64,000 nt of DNA, taken from the NCBI RefSeq assembly GCF_037325665.1, contig NC_090250.1:21565392-21629391 (forward strand), in the 5' to 3' direction. The position numbers were made by a program, and so were the translations under genes. The notes under the pieces are model-generated. The model was not told the origin of the DNA and searched no databases. It worked only from the letters and a program-made list of their open reading frames with translations. Shown here piece after piece: positions 44,256-54,400 of this stretch (position 1 is the first letter of the stretch; every line of letters starts with the position of its first letter). The stretch is from Littorina saxatilis (lineage: Eukaryota > Mollusca > Gastropoda > Littorinimorpha > Littorinidae).

Positions 44256-47200
44256 GCTTCATCCTTAACTCACCAACTTAAAATCTATCCCTGAGTCGCT
44301 GGGAAATTCAGCGTAGGTGTCGCCTGTGTCGTCCTGACGGAACTGAGACATGTCAAAGTCTGCAGGCAGCTCACCACAGTCAACTATCTTACACTCCTGA
44401 AATCAGACATACATCACCCAGCTTAAAGGCATATGTACGCGCTCCCGTGTTTACAAAGTGTAGTTTGCCCACAATCCATGTCAAATGCATCATAAGGCCA
44501 TATAATGACGATATGTCGCAATGCGCGGACCATATACATGCATTACAGCTTGTTCTAGCCTCTGAAAAAGTGAGGATGTCAACAAAGACGCGGAGTTATT
44601 TCCCTTGCGTCAACGTTCCCTCTGTTGGCAAATCTATAAATAGGACGATCTAGATCAAAATAAAAATTCAAATATCTCAACATTTAAGGGCTCCTAGACC
44701 ACAATATTTTGCAGGGAACTTAATTTAGCATGTCTCCAGCTGATGGTAAAGCAATTAGCGTGTATATTCATCGAGTTAATATGCCTTTAACAGTTTACTT
44801 ACATAGTCTGACATGAATAGATGATGTTCGAAAAAAACTCATTTTTGTATAGGTTGTGGAAGAGTTGCTTTCCCTTGTTTCCACAGAAACACTGAGGCAA
44901 ACCTACAACATCACGTGTACTTTCTGTCAGTGTTTGTATGGAAAAGCAAGAACAAAGCAAAGGGAAGCAACTCTTCCACAACCCCCAGAAAAAAATGAGT
45001 TATTTCCAGAATTTGTCAATTGGAGACTCCACCTTGTATGAAACACATTATAGGTTAAAATATCAGAGGGTATATATTTCTTAGATGCCACAAGAGGACA
45101 CAAGGAAGAATAAGACAAATATACTAGCACAAAATGGGGAAAAATAGCCAAAGTAAGTTGCATTTTTCTTCACTATTAGTAATGAAAAAAGTCAAATGAG
45201 AGAACAAGAAAAAATATACAAATTAACAAGCAAACAATGAAAAGAACGGTGAGAAAAAATCTAACCTTCAAAGGTGTCTCGCCCTCCTTCTCCACATCTT
45301 CCAGCTCTCTGACAACGCTCTGTCCAACAATCACTTCACCGAAGACCACGTGCTTGTTGTCCAAGTGAGGCGTGGGAACCGTGGTGATGAAGAACTGAGA
45401 GCCATTGGTGTTAGGACCCGCATTGGCCATCGACAGCAGGAACGGGCGATCATGCTGCAAAAGACGCGCAAAATGATTCAACACCACTCCTTCGAAAGTC
45501 TGCAAGAACTGAGAGCCATCGGTGTTGGGACTCGCATTGGCCATCGACAACAGGAACGGGCAATCATGCTGCAGAAGACGAGCAAAATGATTCAACTCCA
45601 CTCATTCGCAAGTCTGCAGGTTTACTTTTCAAGTACAGTGCTTTACCGCGGACTTCATGGCAGCCACCGGCCTGAAGATATGACGGCCATGAATATCGAT
45701 CGCAGAAGAAGAAGTACAGTGCTATATCTGTGATGAAAGGACACCCTTGGAACGAGCTGAGAGACCCATTACATTACAAATGGCCTATCATGACAGGTAC
45801 ATTTTTTTGGCCAAGATAATTAATAAACAAAGGGACTTTAGAAGGTGTACTTTTATAGGGAGTGTCCTCTCATAAGAGAGACCTAGCTCACATCCCAGGC
45901 ACCACTGTACAGTATTTTGCCAGTTATCAAAAGAAGCAGAAACAACCAGTTCAGCAGTTGCACAGAGCACAGATGTATAGATCTAACCTTTTGTAACAAA
46001 AACAGCAAAACAACCACCACCAACATTCTCTGACTATATTTTGCTTCAACTAAACTTGGAACCCATACACACACACATTGTCACACACACCATTTACAGA
46101 CTGCTTACCTTTAGTTCTAAGTTTTCATCCTCAAACTTCTCTCCATAAATGCTTTCACCACCAGTTCCATTGTGATTTGTAAAGTCACCACCCTGGATCA
46201 TGAAATCCTTGATAACTGGAAGGATAAAAAAAAAAAGCAATTGATACTATCAGCATTTTAGAAACCAGCAACACTGATAAACATGCACGAAGAAAATTTA
46301 AACAAGAATATATATTGATTTCCAAAACTCATGTGTGTCTGATTGTAAATGTATGACTCTTCAGACAATTAATAACACCTTTTTGGGTACTGTAGTTTGA
46401 TATTTCTGGGTACCCTTTCCAAGGGCGTAAAACATATTTGTTGTTATGAGCCCAAGAAACAAAATGAACCACACTGATCATTTGAAAAAGGGGCTCTTCC
46501 CCTGACAACAAACCTGGGATGTTGATGGAACCAATAATACATTATCAATACTAAAATGACTACTGTGACCCTCACACACACACACATATATACTCTCTGT
46601 CCATGCATTACCGCCACCCCCTCCTCCCCCTATAATACAGATACATGTAGATGTACTCACTGCGGTGAAAAATGGTCCCTTTGAAATGGAGGTTGACACC
46701 TGGCTTTGAACTCTCGCCTTTTTCTCCTGTACATAATGCGCGGAAGTTTTCTGCAGTCTTAGGAACCTTGTCCGCAAACAGCTCAAATGCTATTTTGCCA
46801 ACTGAAATCAAGACAGAACAGTGCTTCAGCAAGTTTTCTATTTTGTTAACTTTAATTAGTTTTCATTACAAAAACATTTCCATCATGAAAACACTCATCA
46901 CACACTGCACATAGTGCTTTGGCTTTTTCGAGCAGATTTACACAAAATTGTTACTATGTCTAGAGTTGCTAAAGATATGGGCTCATGCAGACGTACGGTT
47001 TGAATGCCAGCAAAAACCAGTGTAAATGAAATCTGCATCCGCCGCTGAATAATGCAAGGTTTTATCGGTAGATTGAACAAAATCAAACGGTCTTTAAGTT
47101 TCACTAATGAAAGTCAAGAACAATTAATCAATGCTTTCATTACTCTAGAAATTAAACTGCCTGTGGGTTGCTTTTTTTCCCCCTTTAATTATATTTAACT

Positions 47201-48192
47201 TAAATACAAACAGCGAGGTGTCGATCCGTACATGCAATGGACTCAGTGGTAATGCAACTTTTTATTTTATTGAGGCTTTCCGGGAACATGCATCAATGCC
47301 TGTGTAAGCAAGAGGAAAAGTCTTTCCTGATAGAAAATGCAATTTCATAGGGATCAAGGCCGTTCAAACAATGTCACATGCAGCCGGAATCCACAATCGG
47401 AGAATGTGTGTAGGAGGATATAGCCTAGGCGGCAAACAGACCTTCTTCACCTTCTCCTTTCTCCAATTTTACCCCCTCAATTTGAGCCAGCCTTTACCCC
47501 TCATTTTAATACTGTACTGTATGGCATTGTTACAATTCCTGTCCTTAAAACTATATTTAACTTTTAAGTATTTAAATTTAAGACAAAACTCTCTGAGTGA
47601 TCCCAAATCACACATTATATTCTCACTCAGCAGGAAACGTGGACAGGTCAGTACAAGATCCCAGCAGGGGAAAGAGAGACAGAGAAAAGGAGGGTAGTAC
47701 AGCAAGCCCTGGGTTGCTAAAAAAAAACTTCCTTGGATGTTGTGTGTGTCACTGTCACATTGACATTGTCATTGTGTGGATTCACAAATCTCAACTACAG
47801 GCCTTGTTAGGGAAATATAGATCATTATGAAGAGCACCACTGTCAGGTGAACTTCACTACTGAGGGATGAATGGTTCATTCCTTTCAAAATCGAATTCTT
47901 TCGCAATATTTGACTTTTCTACACACCAGCCCACGTGTTTCTAGAACTCGGTGGAATATCGCTATAATGCGTGTATTCTGCTGCTATTCATAGTAACACC
48001 AAATTCGCCGGTATAGATGAACAAAGTGTGGTTGAAACATCTCCAATGTGTTGGCATTTGTAACAACCTGGTTTTACGTTGAAAACATCTGAAAATGCAT
48101 AAATAACGCTAAGCCTTTTTTGACTGTGGTTTACCGTTTTCGTCACCGATAGAAACGTCAAAAAACACACGGGGGTTTCCAGCAGACGCCAT
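36490..48192 (-). CDS. PPID: Peptidyl-prolyl isomerase D (cyclophilin 40)
   Basis: Eleven exons join in frame: 48192-48135, 46801-46661, 46215-46109, 45454-45266, 44396-44274, 43601-43486, 39948-39856, 39157-39100, 38533-38447, 38047-38005 and 36581-36490. They encode 368 aa (human PPID is 370). Residues 1-175 are a cyclophilin domain. R66, F71, M72, Q74, A112, Q122, F124, L133 and H137 match the active site. The usual Trp is His132, as in other cyclophilin 40s. Residues about 207-345 form TPR repeats: K221 and N225, then K305 and R309, fit the carboxylate clamp that binds the Hsp90 C-terminus. The end [11 protein letters not shown] matches the family. It is a cytosolic Hsp90 co-chaperone. 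It shares a 217-bp divergent promoter region with ZFAND2. A 114-bp duplication overlaps the start of exon 4. Introns carry SINEs of families A, B and C and TTAA elements. Confidence 0.95.
36629..37012 (+). mobile_element. Family D tRNA-derived SINE, copy 2
   Basis: The head is GTGGTAAGACATCGGCCTCC with AGGTCGTGAGTTTG, and the body is as in the copy at 34007. AGATCCTAA stands before it (about 36619-36628) and again after the adjoining family C SINE (about 37476-37485), so the family C copy went into the tail of this one. It lies in the last intron of PPID. Confidence 0.85.
37013..37470 (-). mobile_element. Family C tRNA-derived SINE in the tail of a family D SINE
   Basis: The tRNA-like head is at the right (minus strand, GGGTGGCCAAGTGGTAACGC). 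The left end is TTATATGAAGTCTTATATCG. Both flanks are AAGAAGAA, the tail of the family D element. Confidence 0.85.
38588..38880 (-). mobile_element. Family B tRNA-derived SINE
   Basis: The left end is an (AAAC)n tail on the minus strand (TTTGTTTGTTTGTTTAACGC). The right end holds a minus-strand box B (GGTTCGAACCCC complement) and GATCGGGAGGTCGTGGGTTC. It lies in a PPID intron between exons 8 and 9. Confidence 0.8.
39213..39531 (-). mobile_element. Family A SINE with target-site duplication
   Basis: CCAAACGACTGTT flanks it at 39200-39212 and 39532-39544. It lacks the GC-rich head and has a duplicated GGGGGGAGATGGGATAG block. It lies in a PPID intron about 55 bp upstream of exon 8. Confidence 0.85.
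40348..40874. mobile_element. TTAA-flanked MITE, 527 bp
   Basis: The ends AGGTCCTTGTCTACATTTTT and AAAATGTAGACGACCACCT are inverted, and TTAA flanks both sides. It lies in PPID intron 6. It begins AGG, as do the elements at 7155 and 44427. Confidence 0.7.
41338..41850 (+). mobile_element. Family C tRNA-derived SINE
   Basis: The head is CTGGGTGGCCGAGTGGTAAC with box B GTTCGACCCTG. The body is as in other copies and the tail is ATATTGATTGATTGATC. GATCT flanks it. It contains an AT-rich expansion near 41750. PPID intron 6, opposite strand. Confidence 0.85.
44160..44255. repeat. (CA)n microsatellite beside PPID exon 5
   Basis: CA repeats with CAGACAGAAA interruptions end about 20 bp from the exon 5 donor. 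Confidence 0.85.
44427..44786. mobile_element. TTAA-flanked MITE, 360 bp
   Basis: TTAA flanks AGGCATATGTA at the left and TTAATATGCCT at the right. It is non-coding and lies in PPID intron 4. Confidence 0.6.
44836..45002. mobile_element. Small foldback element
   Basis: Arms of about 45 bp (AACTCATTTTT, GGTTGTGGAAGAGTTGCTTT against AAGCAACTCTTCCACAACC, AAAATGAGTT) enclose a core of about 75 bp. It lies in PPID intron 4. Confidence 0.75.
45391..45618 (-). repeat. 114-bp tandem duplication over the PPID exon 4 acceptor
   Basis: Copies 45391-45504 and 45505-45618 both start AGAACTGAGAGCCAT and end AAGTCTGCA. Each carries a TGCAG acceptor and the coding text [18 protein letters not shown]. The unit is 38 codons and the minus strand stays open through both, so the upstream acceptor could also be used in frame. 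Confidence 0.85.
45619..46108. other. PPID intron 3
   Basis: I see no repeat family or gene in this intron apart from the duplication above. Confidence 0.4.
46802..48134. other. PPID intron 1
   Basis: This is the first intron of PPID. I see no gene or recognisable element in it. Confidence 0.5.
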
Positions 48193-48409
48193 TTTCGCAG
48201 TAATTCTGCCAAAGCGAGGCTGGAACACAACGGAAGTGACGAAATCCACAATTACATACAAGATTTGATGTTTTGCAAGTCACAATAATAGAAGAAAAGG
48301 CATAAAAGGAGACCACGGGATAGTCGGATCATAGTTCTATCACGTCGAGGCGGCAGGAAAGACATTGTGTAACGTAATTTGTTCGGACTGAAGTCAGTAA
48401 CTAACAGCG
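48193..48409. promoter_or_regulatory. Bidirectional promoter region, PPID / ZFAND2
   Basis: Only 217 bp separate the two divergent start codons. CGGAAGTGACG at about 48230-48240 is an ETS/GABP-like site, typical of bidirectional housekeeping promoters. GCATAAAAGG at about 48300 could be a weak TATA element for ZFAND2. I see no clear heat-shock element. Activity is inferred from arrangement and motifs. Confidence 0.6.
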
Positions 48410-51400
48410 ATGGAGTTTCCCGACCTTGGAAAACATTGCTCAGATTCTACTTGTCAACAGTTGGGTAAGTACACAGCAGCAGGTTTGTGGGTGTAGTCTT
48501 TGTCTTGTCTTTCCTTTATTGCCCACAATCAGCAGTAGTGATTACTTTAAATACTTTTGATCCACAAATAATACTCTTGTTGTGACGGAACATAATGTTG
48601 ACCACAGAAACAAAACAGTACATGTTATCTTTCTACTTTTTTTGTGACTGACACGCAAACGTAACAAACAATGAAACATTGTGGAAAACCTTCATAATTA
48701 TTAGTATCTAGTAGTACTAGTTGTTACTAGTAGTAGTACTAGGCTACTATACTACTAGTGACAATGACACTTCGTTATTATACTAGTGCTAGTAGTAGTA
48801 CTGTACTTGTGGTACTATCAAGTAACAGCTCTAGGCGATAACATAGATTTCTAAACAAGTACCTTAATTACGATACAAAGTAGATAAAAGTAAAAACACA
48901 TCAATGTTAATAAGTTACCGTATTTTCCGGGTTACAAGGCGCTACAGCGCATATGGCGCACCCCCTTCTTTTAAAAAAAATTGTAATCCAGTCACCCATT
49001 GGGCGCAGGGGGCCAATAGGGCGCACCAAAATTGAAAAATGTGGGGGCTCGTCCGGGATCCTAGCACCTGTTGCTAGAAATTTCAGTCACCCCAACCTAG
49101 GCAAAGTCCTTTGTCCTTTTCCCTCAGCAAGTTCGATCGCTTTCAACTTGTATTCTGCATCGTTAGCAAGTCGCTTCGTCTTCGGCATGGTTGCTGTGTG
49201 ACTGCATGTGTGAGGGTGTGTCATGAAATCAAACTGCCGAGAAATGTGACTATCAGTGTGAGTTGTGTAAACAAGTGCTCACGGAATTTTAAAAAACGAC
49301 TACCGGTATTCGAGATGGAGGTGAGTTCTTGTCACGTTTTGTTCCCCATGATTTTTTCCCAATTTTTTTTTTTCGTATTTCATACACGGATTAGGCGCTT
49401 CGGTATACAAGGCGCAGGGGTCAAACTCGAGGAAAAAAGTCGCGCCTTATGACCCGGAAAATACGGTATGTGGGTGCAGCAGTAAACCCGATCGTGATAC
49501 AAATAACATTATGCTTGAGACCCAGGATATAAGTTAAATCACACTCACTTTGAAGTATCATATGAATACCACTTTTTTACGCTATGCTGTGGCTTGAGAA
49601 TATGTGGCGTGAATTGAAGGGGCTGTTTCAGAGACCAGACGCTCAAGAACTGACTCATCGATTCTCACCCTTGGGCCTTCAGTCCGTGTTATTGTCGCAT
49701 TTTCATTGTAATTCTGAGGCCTGATTCTTCAGTCATTGACACATGCTGTAGTTTTCAATGTGATGCAATTGTTGATTTGTCCTAACCTCTGGCCGGTAGT
49801 CTTGACGTGTTTCTCTTCCTCAGATTTCTTGCCCATGAACTGTGATGCTTGCGGAAAAACATTCTGGTAAGTTTTTCTGTTCAAACATGTATGTGTACAT
49901 TCCATACTCTCTGTGTTAAAAAAAAATCAGTTTAAGCTTAGAAAAGTTCTGTTTACTGCATGCAAGTGCAATTGTATGTAAAACCAAACACAAGGAAGTA
50001 AAGTCTTCAGATGTTTTTGCTTCAATGTAATTGAGATATTACCAGTTGTCTGTATTACTAGTACGAGTTATTTCTAATATGCTGACTGTTAGCAAATGAT
50101 AACAAGACATGTCGAGAAAAAAGATATCAAGCATGAGCCTTTTAGGCGAATGCTGATATCGTTTGTGACGATGGGCGGTGCCTTGCTGTTCCGTTACGCA
50201 CCCACCGACAAAACTCGCTTTTCGGTATTTTTTAGATAAAGAGAGTATTACCTGACAGCATTTGAAGTGTCATTCTTTAGAATAAATCACGCTGATATTG
50301 TTGAATTACATTTTTACTTTGTCTTGTTAATTTTTAGCGTGATATACAAAAAGGGTCCCTGCCTGAACGTTATAACATTTAGAGGGTCACCTAGAATCCG
50401 TCCTGATTGGTCAAAAAGCCATATGGGGCACTGAATTGGTAATAATAGTCACTAATTTTGTGCCATTGCCCATGAAGGGGAGTTTACTTATTTTAATTTT
50501 AGATGATCTTCTTGTCGTTCGCCTAGGTTACACTTGGAGTCCAGCTTTTAGATGATATAGGTTTGCTTAAAGTTAAAAAGAAGAAGGTCAGGGGCGGATC
50601 CAGGGGGGGGGGGGGGGGCAGTCGAAAATAAATATATATATATATATATATAGAAATAATGAAATCAATTCGAAAATAAAGAAAAGAATAATGGCAGATT
50701 GCCCCATTTTCCTTGTTTATATTCAAATTTCCGGGGGGGGGAGGGGGGGGGCTTGCCCCCGAACCCGCCCTAGGAGCTGGCCGTTGTCTTCTTAAATGAC
50801 TGCTTTGGAAGGTAGTTGGGTAATTTGTTGGCTTAGGTTGCATCAGATTGGTCCATTTTCCTTGTTTTGATCCAAATTTGTCCTCTTAAATTAACTTTTT
50901 GGAAGGTGTATTACTAATGGGGGTAGTTTCTTGGCTCAGATTGTTCAATTTTCCTTGTTTTTATAAAAAAAAATTCCGGGAGTTTTGGGTGCTTCGCGTC
51001 GTTAAACTGTCCCTAACACAAATGTGGAACCCCCCCCCCCCCCCCCCCCCCCTTAAAAAAGATGTGATCCGCCCCTGAAGGGATTTAAGTTTTGGTGAGT
51101 TTTGTCACAAAATAAATTTATGTTATATGCTTCTGTGATGCTAAGGTGCCTAGATAAACAACAAGATAATTTTTTTAATCATTGTGAATATCTTGCTTTT
51201 TTTATCAACTTGGGAATTATAGCTTTAATTTGATAACTTGAAAGATGTATGCTAATTCATGTGTTGTTCTGCCTTTTTTCAGCAAAGACCACATCGGGTA
51301 TAGCACACATAGCTGCCCCAAATCCTACCAGAAGGTAACTTTTTAATTCTGTGTTTATTTGCACTGAAACTCTAAGATGTAACATAAGGAAAAGTACATC

Positions 51401-54400
51401 AGAAGAGCAAAGAAAGAGAACTGGTCAGGCCTGTCTCAAAATCAAAATCTTTGCAATAAAAATCTTTCTGGGTCCAACTTGTTCTGAATGTAATCTTACT
51501 CCTGTTATTAATACAGTATTACCAAGCAGCCTAACCTTAACGTTCCATTTTGAAAAGAATTTCTGAAAAAGCAAATCCTTAGGCTTAAAAGGGGTGGGCC
51601 ATCGGGGGTGGGGCTTACTCTTAAATCTGGGGTCTTGAAAAGGGGTTCCATTTCCATTACAATTTACATACTTACGGCAAGTTGAATTTGACAAACAGTG
51701 GTGCCCCCCTTTTAACTAAAGAGCCCCAAAATGTAATACTCCCCGTTCTAAGACTCTGTTTTCTGAGATTTTCTGTTCATAACCCCTGTAAATTGACCCC
51801 CATTTTGAGATTCTCTCCTTTTTATTATTTTAACCCCTTCACTGCCACAGTATAACAGCATTAAATTACATATTCTTACTCAACTCACAAATAGCAATTA
51901 ACTCTAGTTCAGTGCTGGTAACGCTGTACGCGTCCCCTTGGTAACCAAGGGAGACCACTCTAAAAAAGAAAGTGATCCATCCCATAATGCCAGACTATCA
52001 ACAGTCCGACATCCGTATGCGCGCGCATACGCCGCCATCTTATCATTCCACTCTCAGCGAGCGACGTGTCTGGTCGCGTTTTGTTGTACGCTCCGGCTGT
52101 GTTCAGCCTTGGTCTTTGTGTCCTGACTTTGACTTCGCCCCTTGGTCTGCCGCCGAGCTTTGTCTATACCCTGGCTGTTTTTGGGTGAGAGCTTTCTTGT
52201 TTTATGTAACTTTGGCGACGTTTCTGTCGCACGTTTGTGAACTTGTAAAATTTTTCATTTTCGAAAATTTTTTGTGAGTTCGCTTTGACATGGCGGAGTG
52301 CGCCAAGAATAGAACTAGTTCGAGACAGGCTGCTGCTTCAGCTTCTCCGGCTGCTAGTACTTCTTCCTCTATGAAAAGTTCTCCGTCTAGAAGAAAGAGT
52401 GATGGAATTTCCGCCACTTCTCAGATAGAACCGGGAAATGTAGGATGTGATGTTGATGTTGTTGTTGACAAGCCTTCGTCCGCCATTTTGTCCGCGAAGA
52501 AGGACAAGGTCACACGTAGTGATAAGGATAAGGATGTTGTTAAACCGGTTGTTTCGTCGGGGGCTCCTGGTGATTCAGGTGTGTCTCCCGCCGATATTGC
52601 GTCATTGCTTTTGACTTTAAGTACACAGGTTTCTACTTTGGCGGCCGTTTTGTCGTCGACGAAAGCAGAGATTCACGCACTTCCGGCTGGCGTCTTTGAT
52701 GTCTCTTCGTTGGGTAGAGTCAGGTCTTCACCGACTCCTTCCACTTCCGGTTTCGCTTCAGCTTCCGCTGCGGCTTCCGCTCTGGCTGCTCCTACCGTGG
52801 TTCGGGCGGAAGTGCATGCGTCTGAGCATGCTGATGGTCGGCTGGTGTCCCTTCTGCATGAGCCGGTGCGTTCTAAAGGTATGTCTTCCCCACAAGTTAC
52901 CAGGTTCTCTGGTGACGGTGGGGTGCGATCACAGGAGAGAGTAAGCCACGTGTGTGGTGAAAGCCCTCCTGCAATTTCTGGCCAATGGCATCGCGCCGGT
53001 CCAGCAGTTGCAGGGAGCCCTGTGAATCGTAAGAACTCTGCATATACCTCTGATACAGTGTCGGGTATGCCGGTTCTATGATGGTGGGTGTGACTCCGAG
53101 GACTTTGCAAGTCTCTCTGGCGTTGACCCACCTGGGGGCAGGAAGTTGGGTGTGTCTCAGAGGACCGCTGCAGGTCTGCAAGTCTCTCTGGTGCGCATCT
53201 ACCTGACTACGATGGCGAGCAGGAAGGGTGCGTCCATGGTTGGACGACGCCCAGGTTACTTGCCGTTCTAGTTGTCCAGTGCGGTGACGTGGGCTAACGA
53301 GAATGGCATTTAAGTTTTGTGGAACTTGGTGATTCTCGGATTGACCGCGAACGGCGGCTTTCCTGGGGTCACCTTCCTGATTGCGATTGCGAGCATGAAG
53401 GAAAGGATAACGAGGGTGCGTCCACGGTGGACGACACCCAGCTTACTTGCCGTTCAAGTTGTCCAGCGCAGTGACGTGGGCAGCGGAAAACAGCATTTAG
53501 GTGTTGTCGAAGTTGATGATTCTAGGATCGACCGCGAACGGCGGCTTTCCGGGGGTCACCTTCCTGATTGCGTTTGCGAGCATGAAGGAAAGGATAACGA
53601 GGGTGCGTCCACGGTGGACGACACCCAGCTTACTTGCCGTTCAAGTTGTCCAGCGCAGTGACGTGGGCAGCGGGAAACGGCATTTAGGTTTTGTGAAAGT
53701 TGGTGATTCTAGGATCGACCGCGAACGGCTTGGCTGGGAACGTCTTTCCGGGGGTCACCTTCCTGATTGCGTTTGCGAGCATGAAGGAAAGGTTAACGAG
53801 GTTACTTCCTTATGAGGGTGGTTCATGGGGATGGACGACACCCAGCTTAACTTGCCGTTCAAGTTGTCCAGCGCAGTGACGTGGGCGGCGGAGAACGGCA
53901 TTTAAGTTTTGTCCGGAAGGGGTGGTTGAGAGCTAGGCGTTACTTACTCCACCTCTATCTGGTTCTGACTTCTGGAAGTTCGGAGGAACAGGATGTTCGC
54001 TTCAGCTTCCGGGAATCGTTGTCCATTGCCCTGGAGTTGGCAAATGGCCGCGGGTAGCCGGGTTCTCCGGTGGAAGTGGTGTACGTTCGCAGGAGGAATG
54101 TAGCACGCATTTTCGTGGCTGGGCAACGTAAGCTTCCGCCCAGGGGGCAGGAAGTTGTTGGGCTGGGTGATTCTTGGGTTGACCATGCGAGTCTCTCTGG
54201 GGGTCACCTTTCTAACTTGAATATTGGTAGGAAGGGGTGGCTGAGAAAAGTTTTCTTTACTTCGTCCACCTCTTTCTTCGTTCGACGACTTCCGGATTTC
54301 GGATGAACGGTAGGTTCACTGCCGCTGCCGGGAATCGTTGTTCTTTGCCCTGAAGATGGCAAATGTCTTGTAGTTTGACTTTCTCTTCCTCCCGGGGGGC

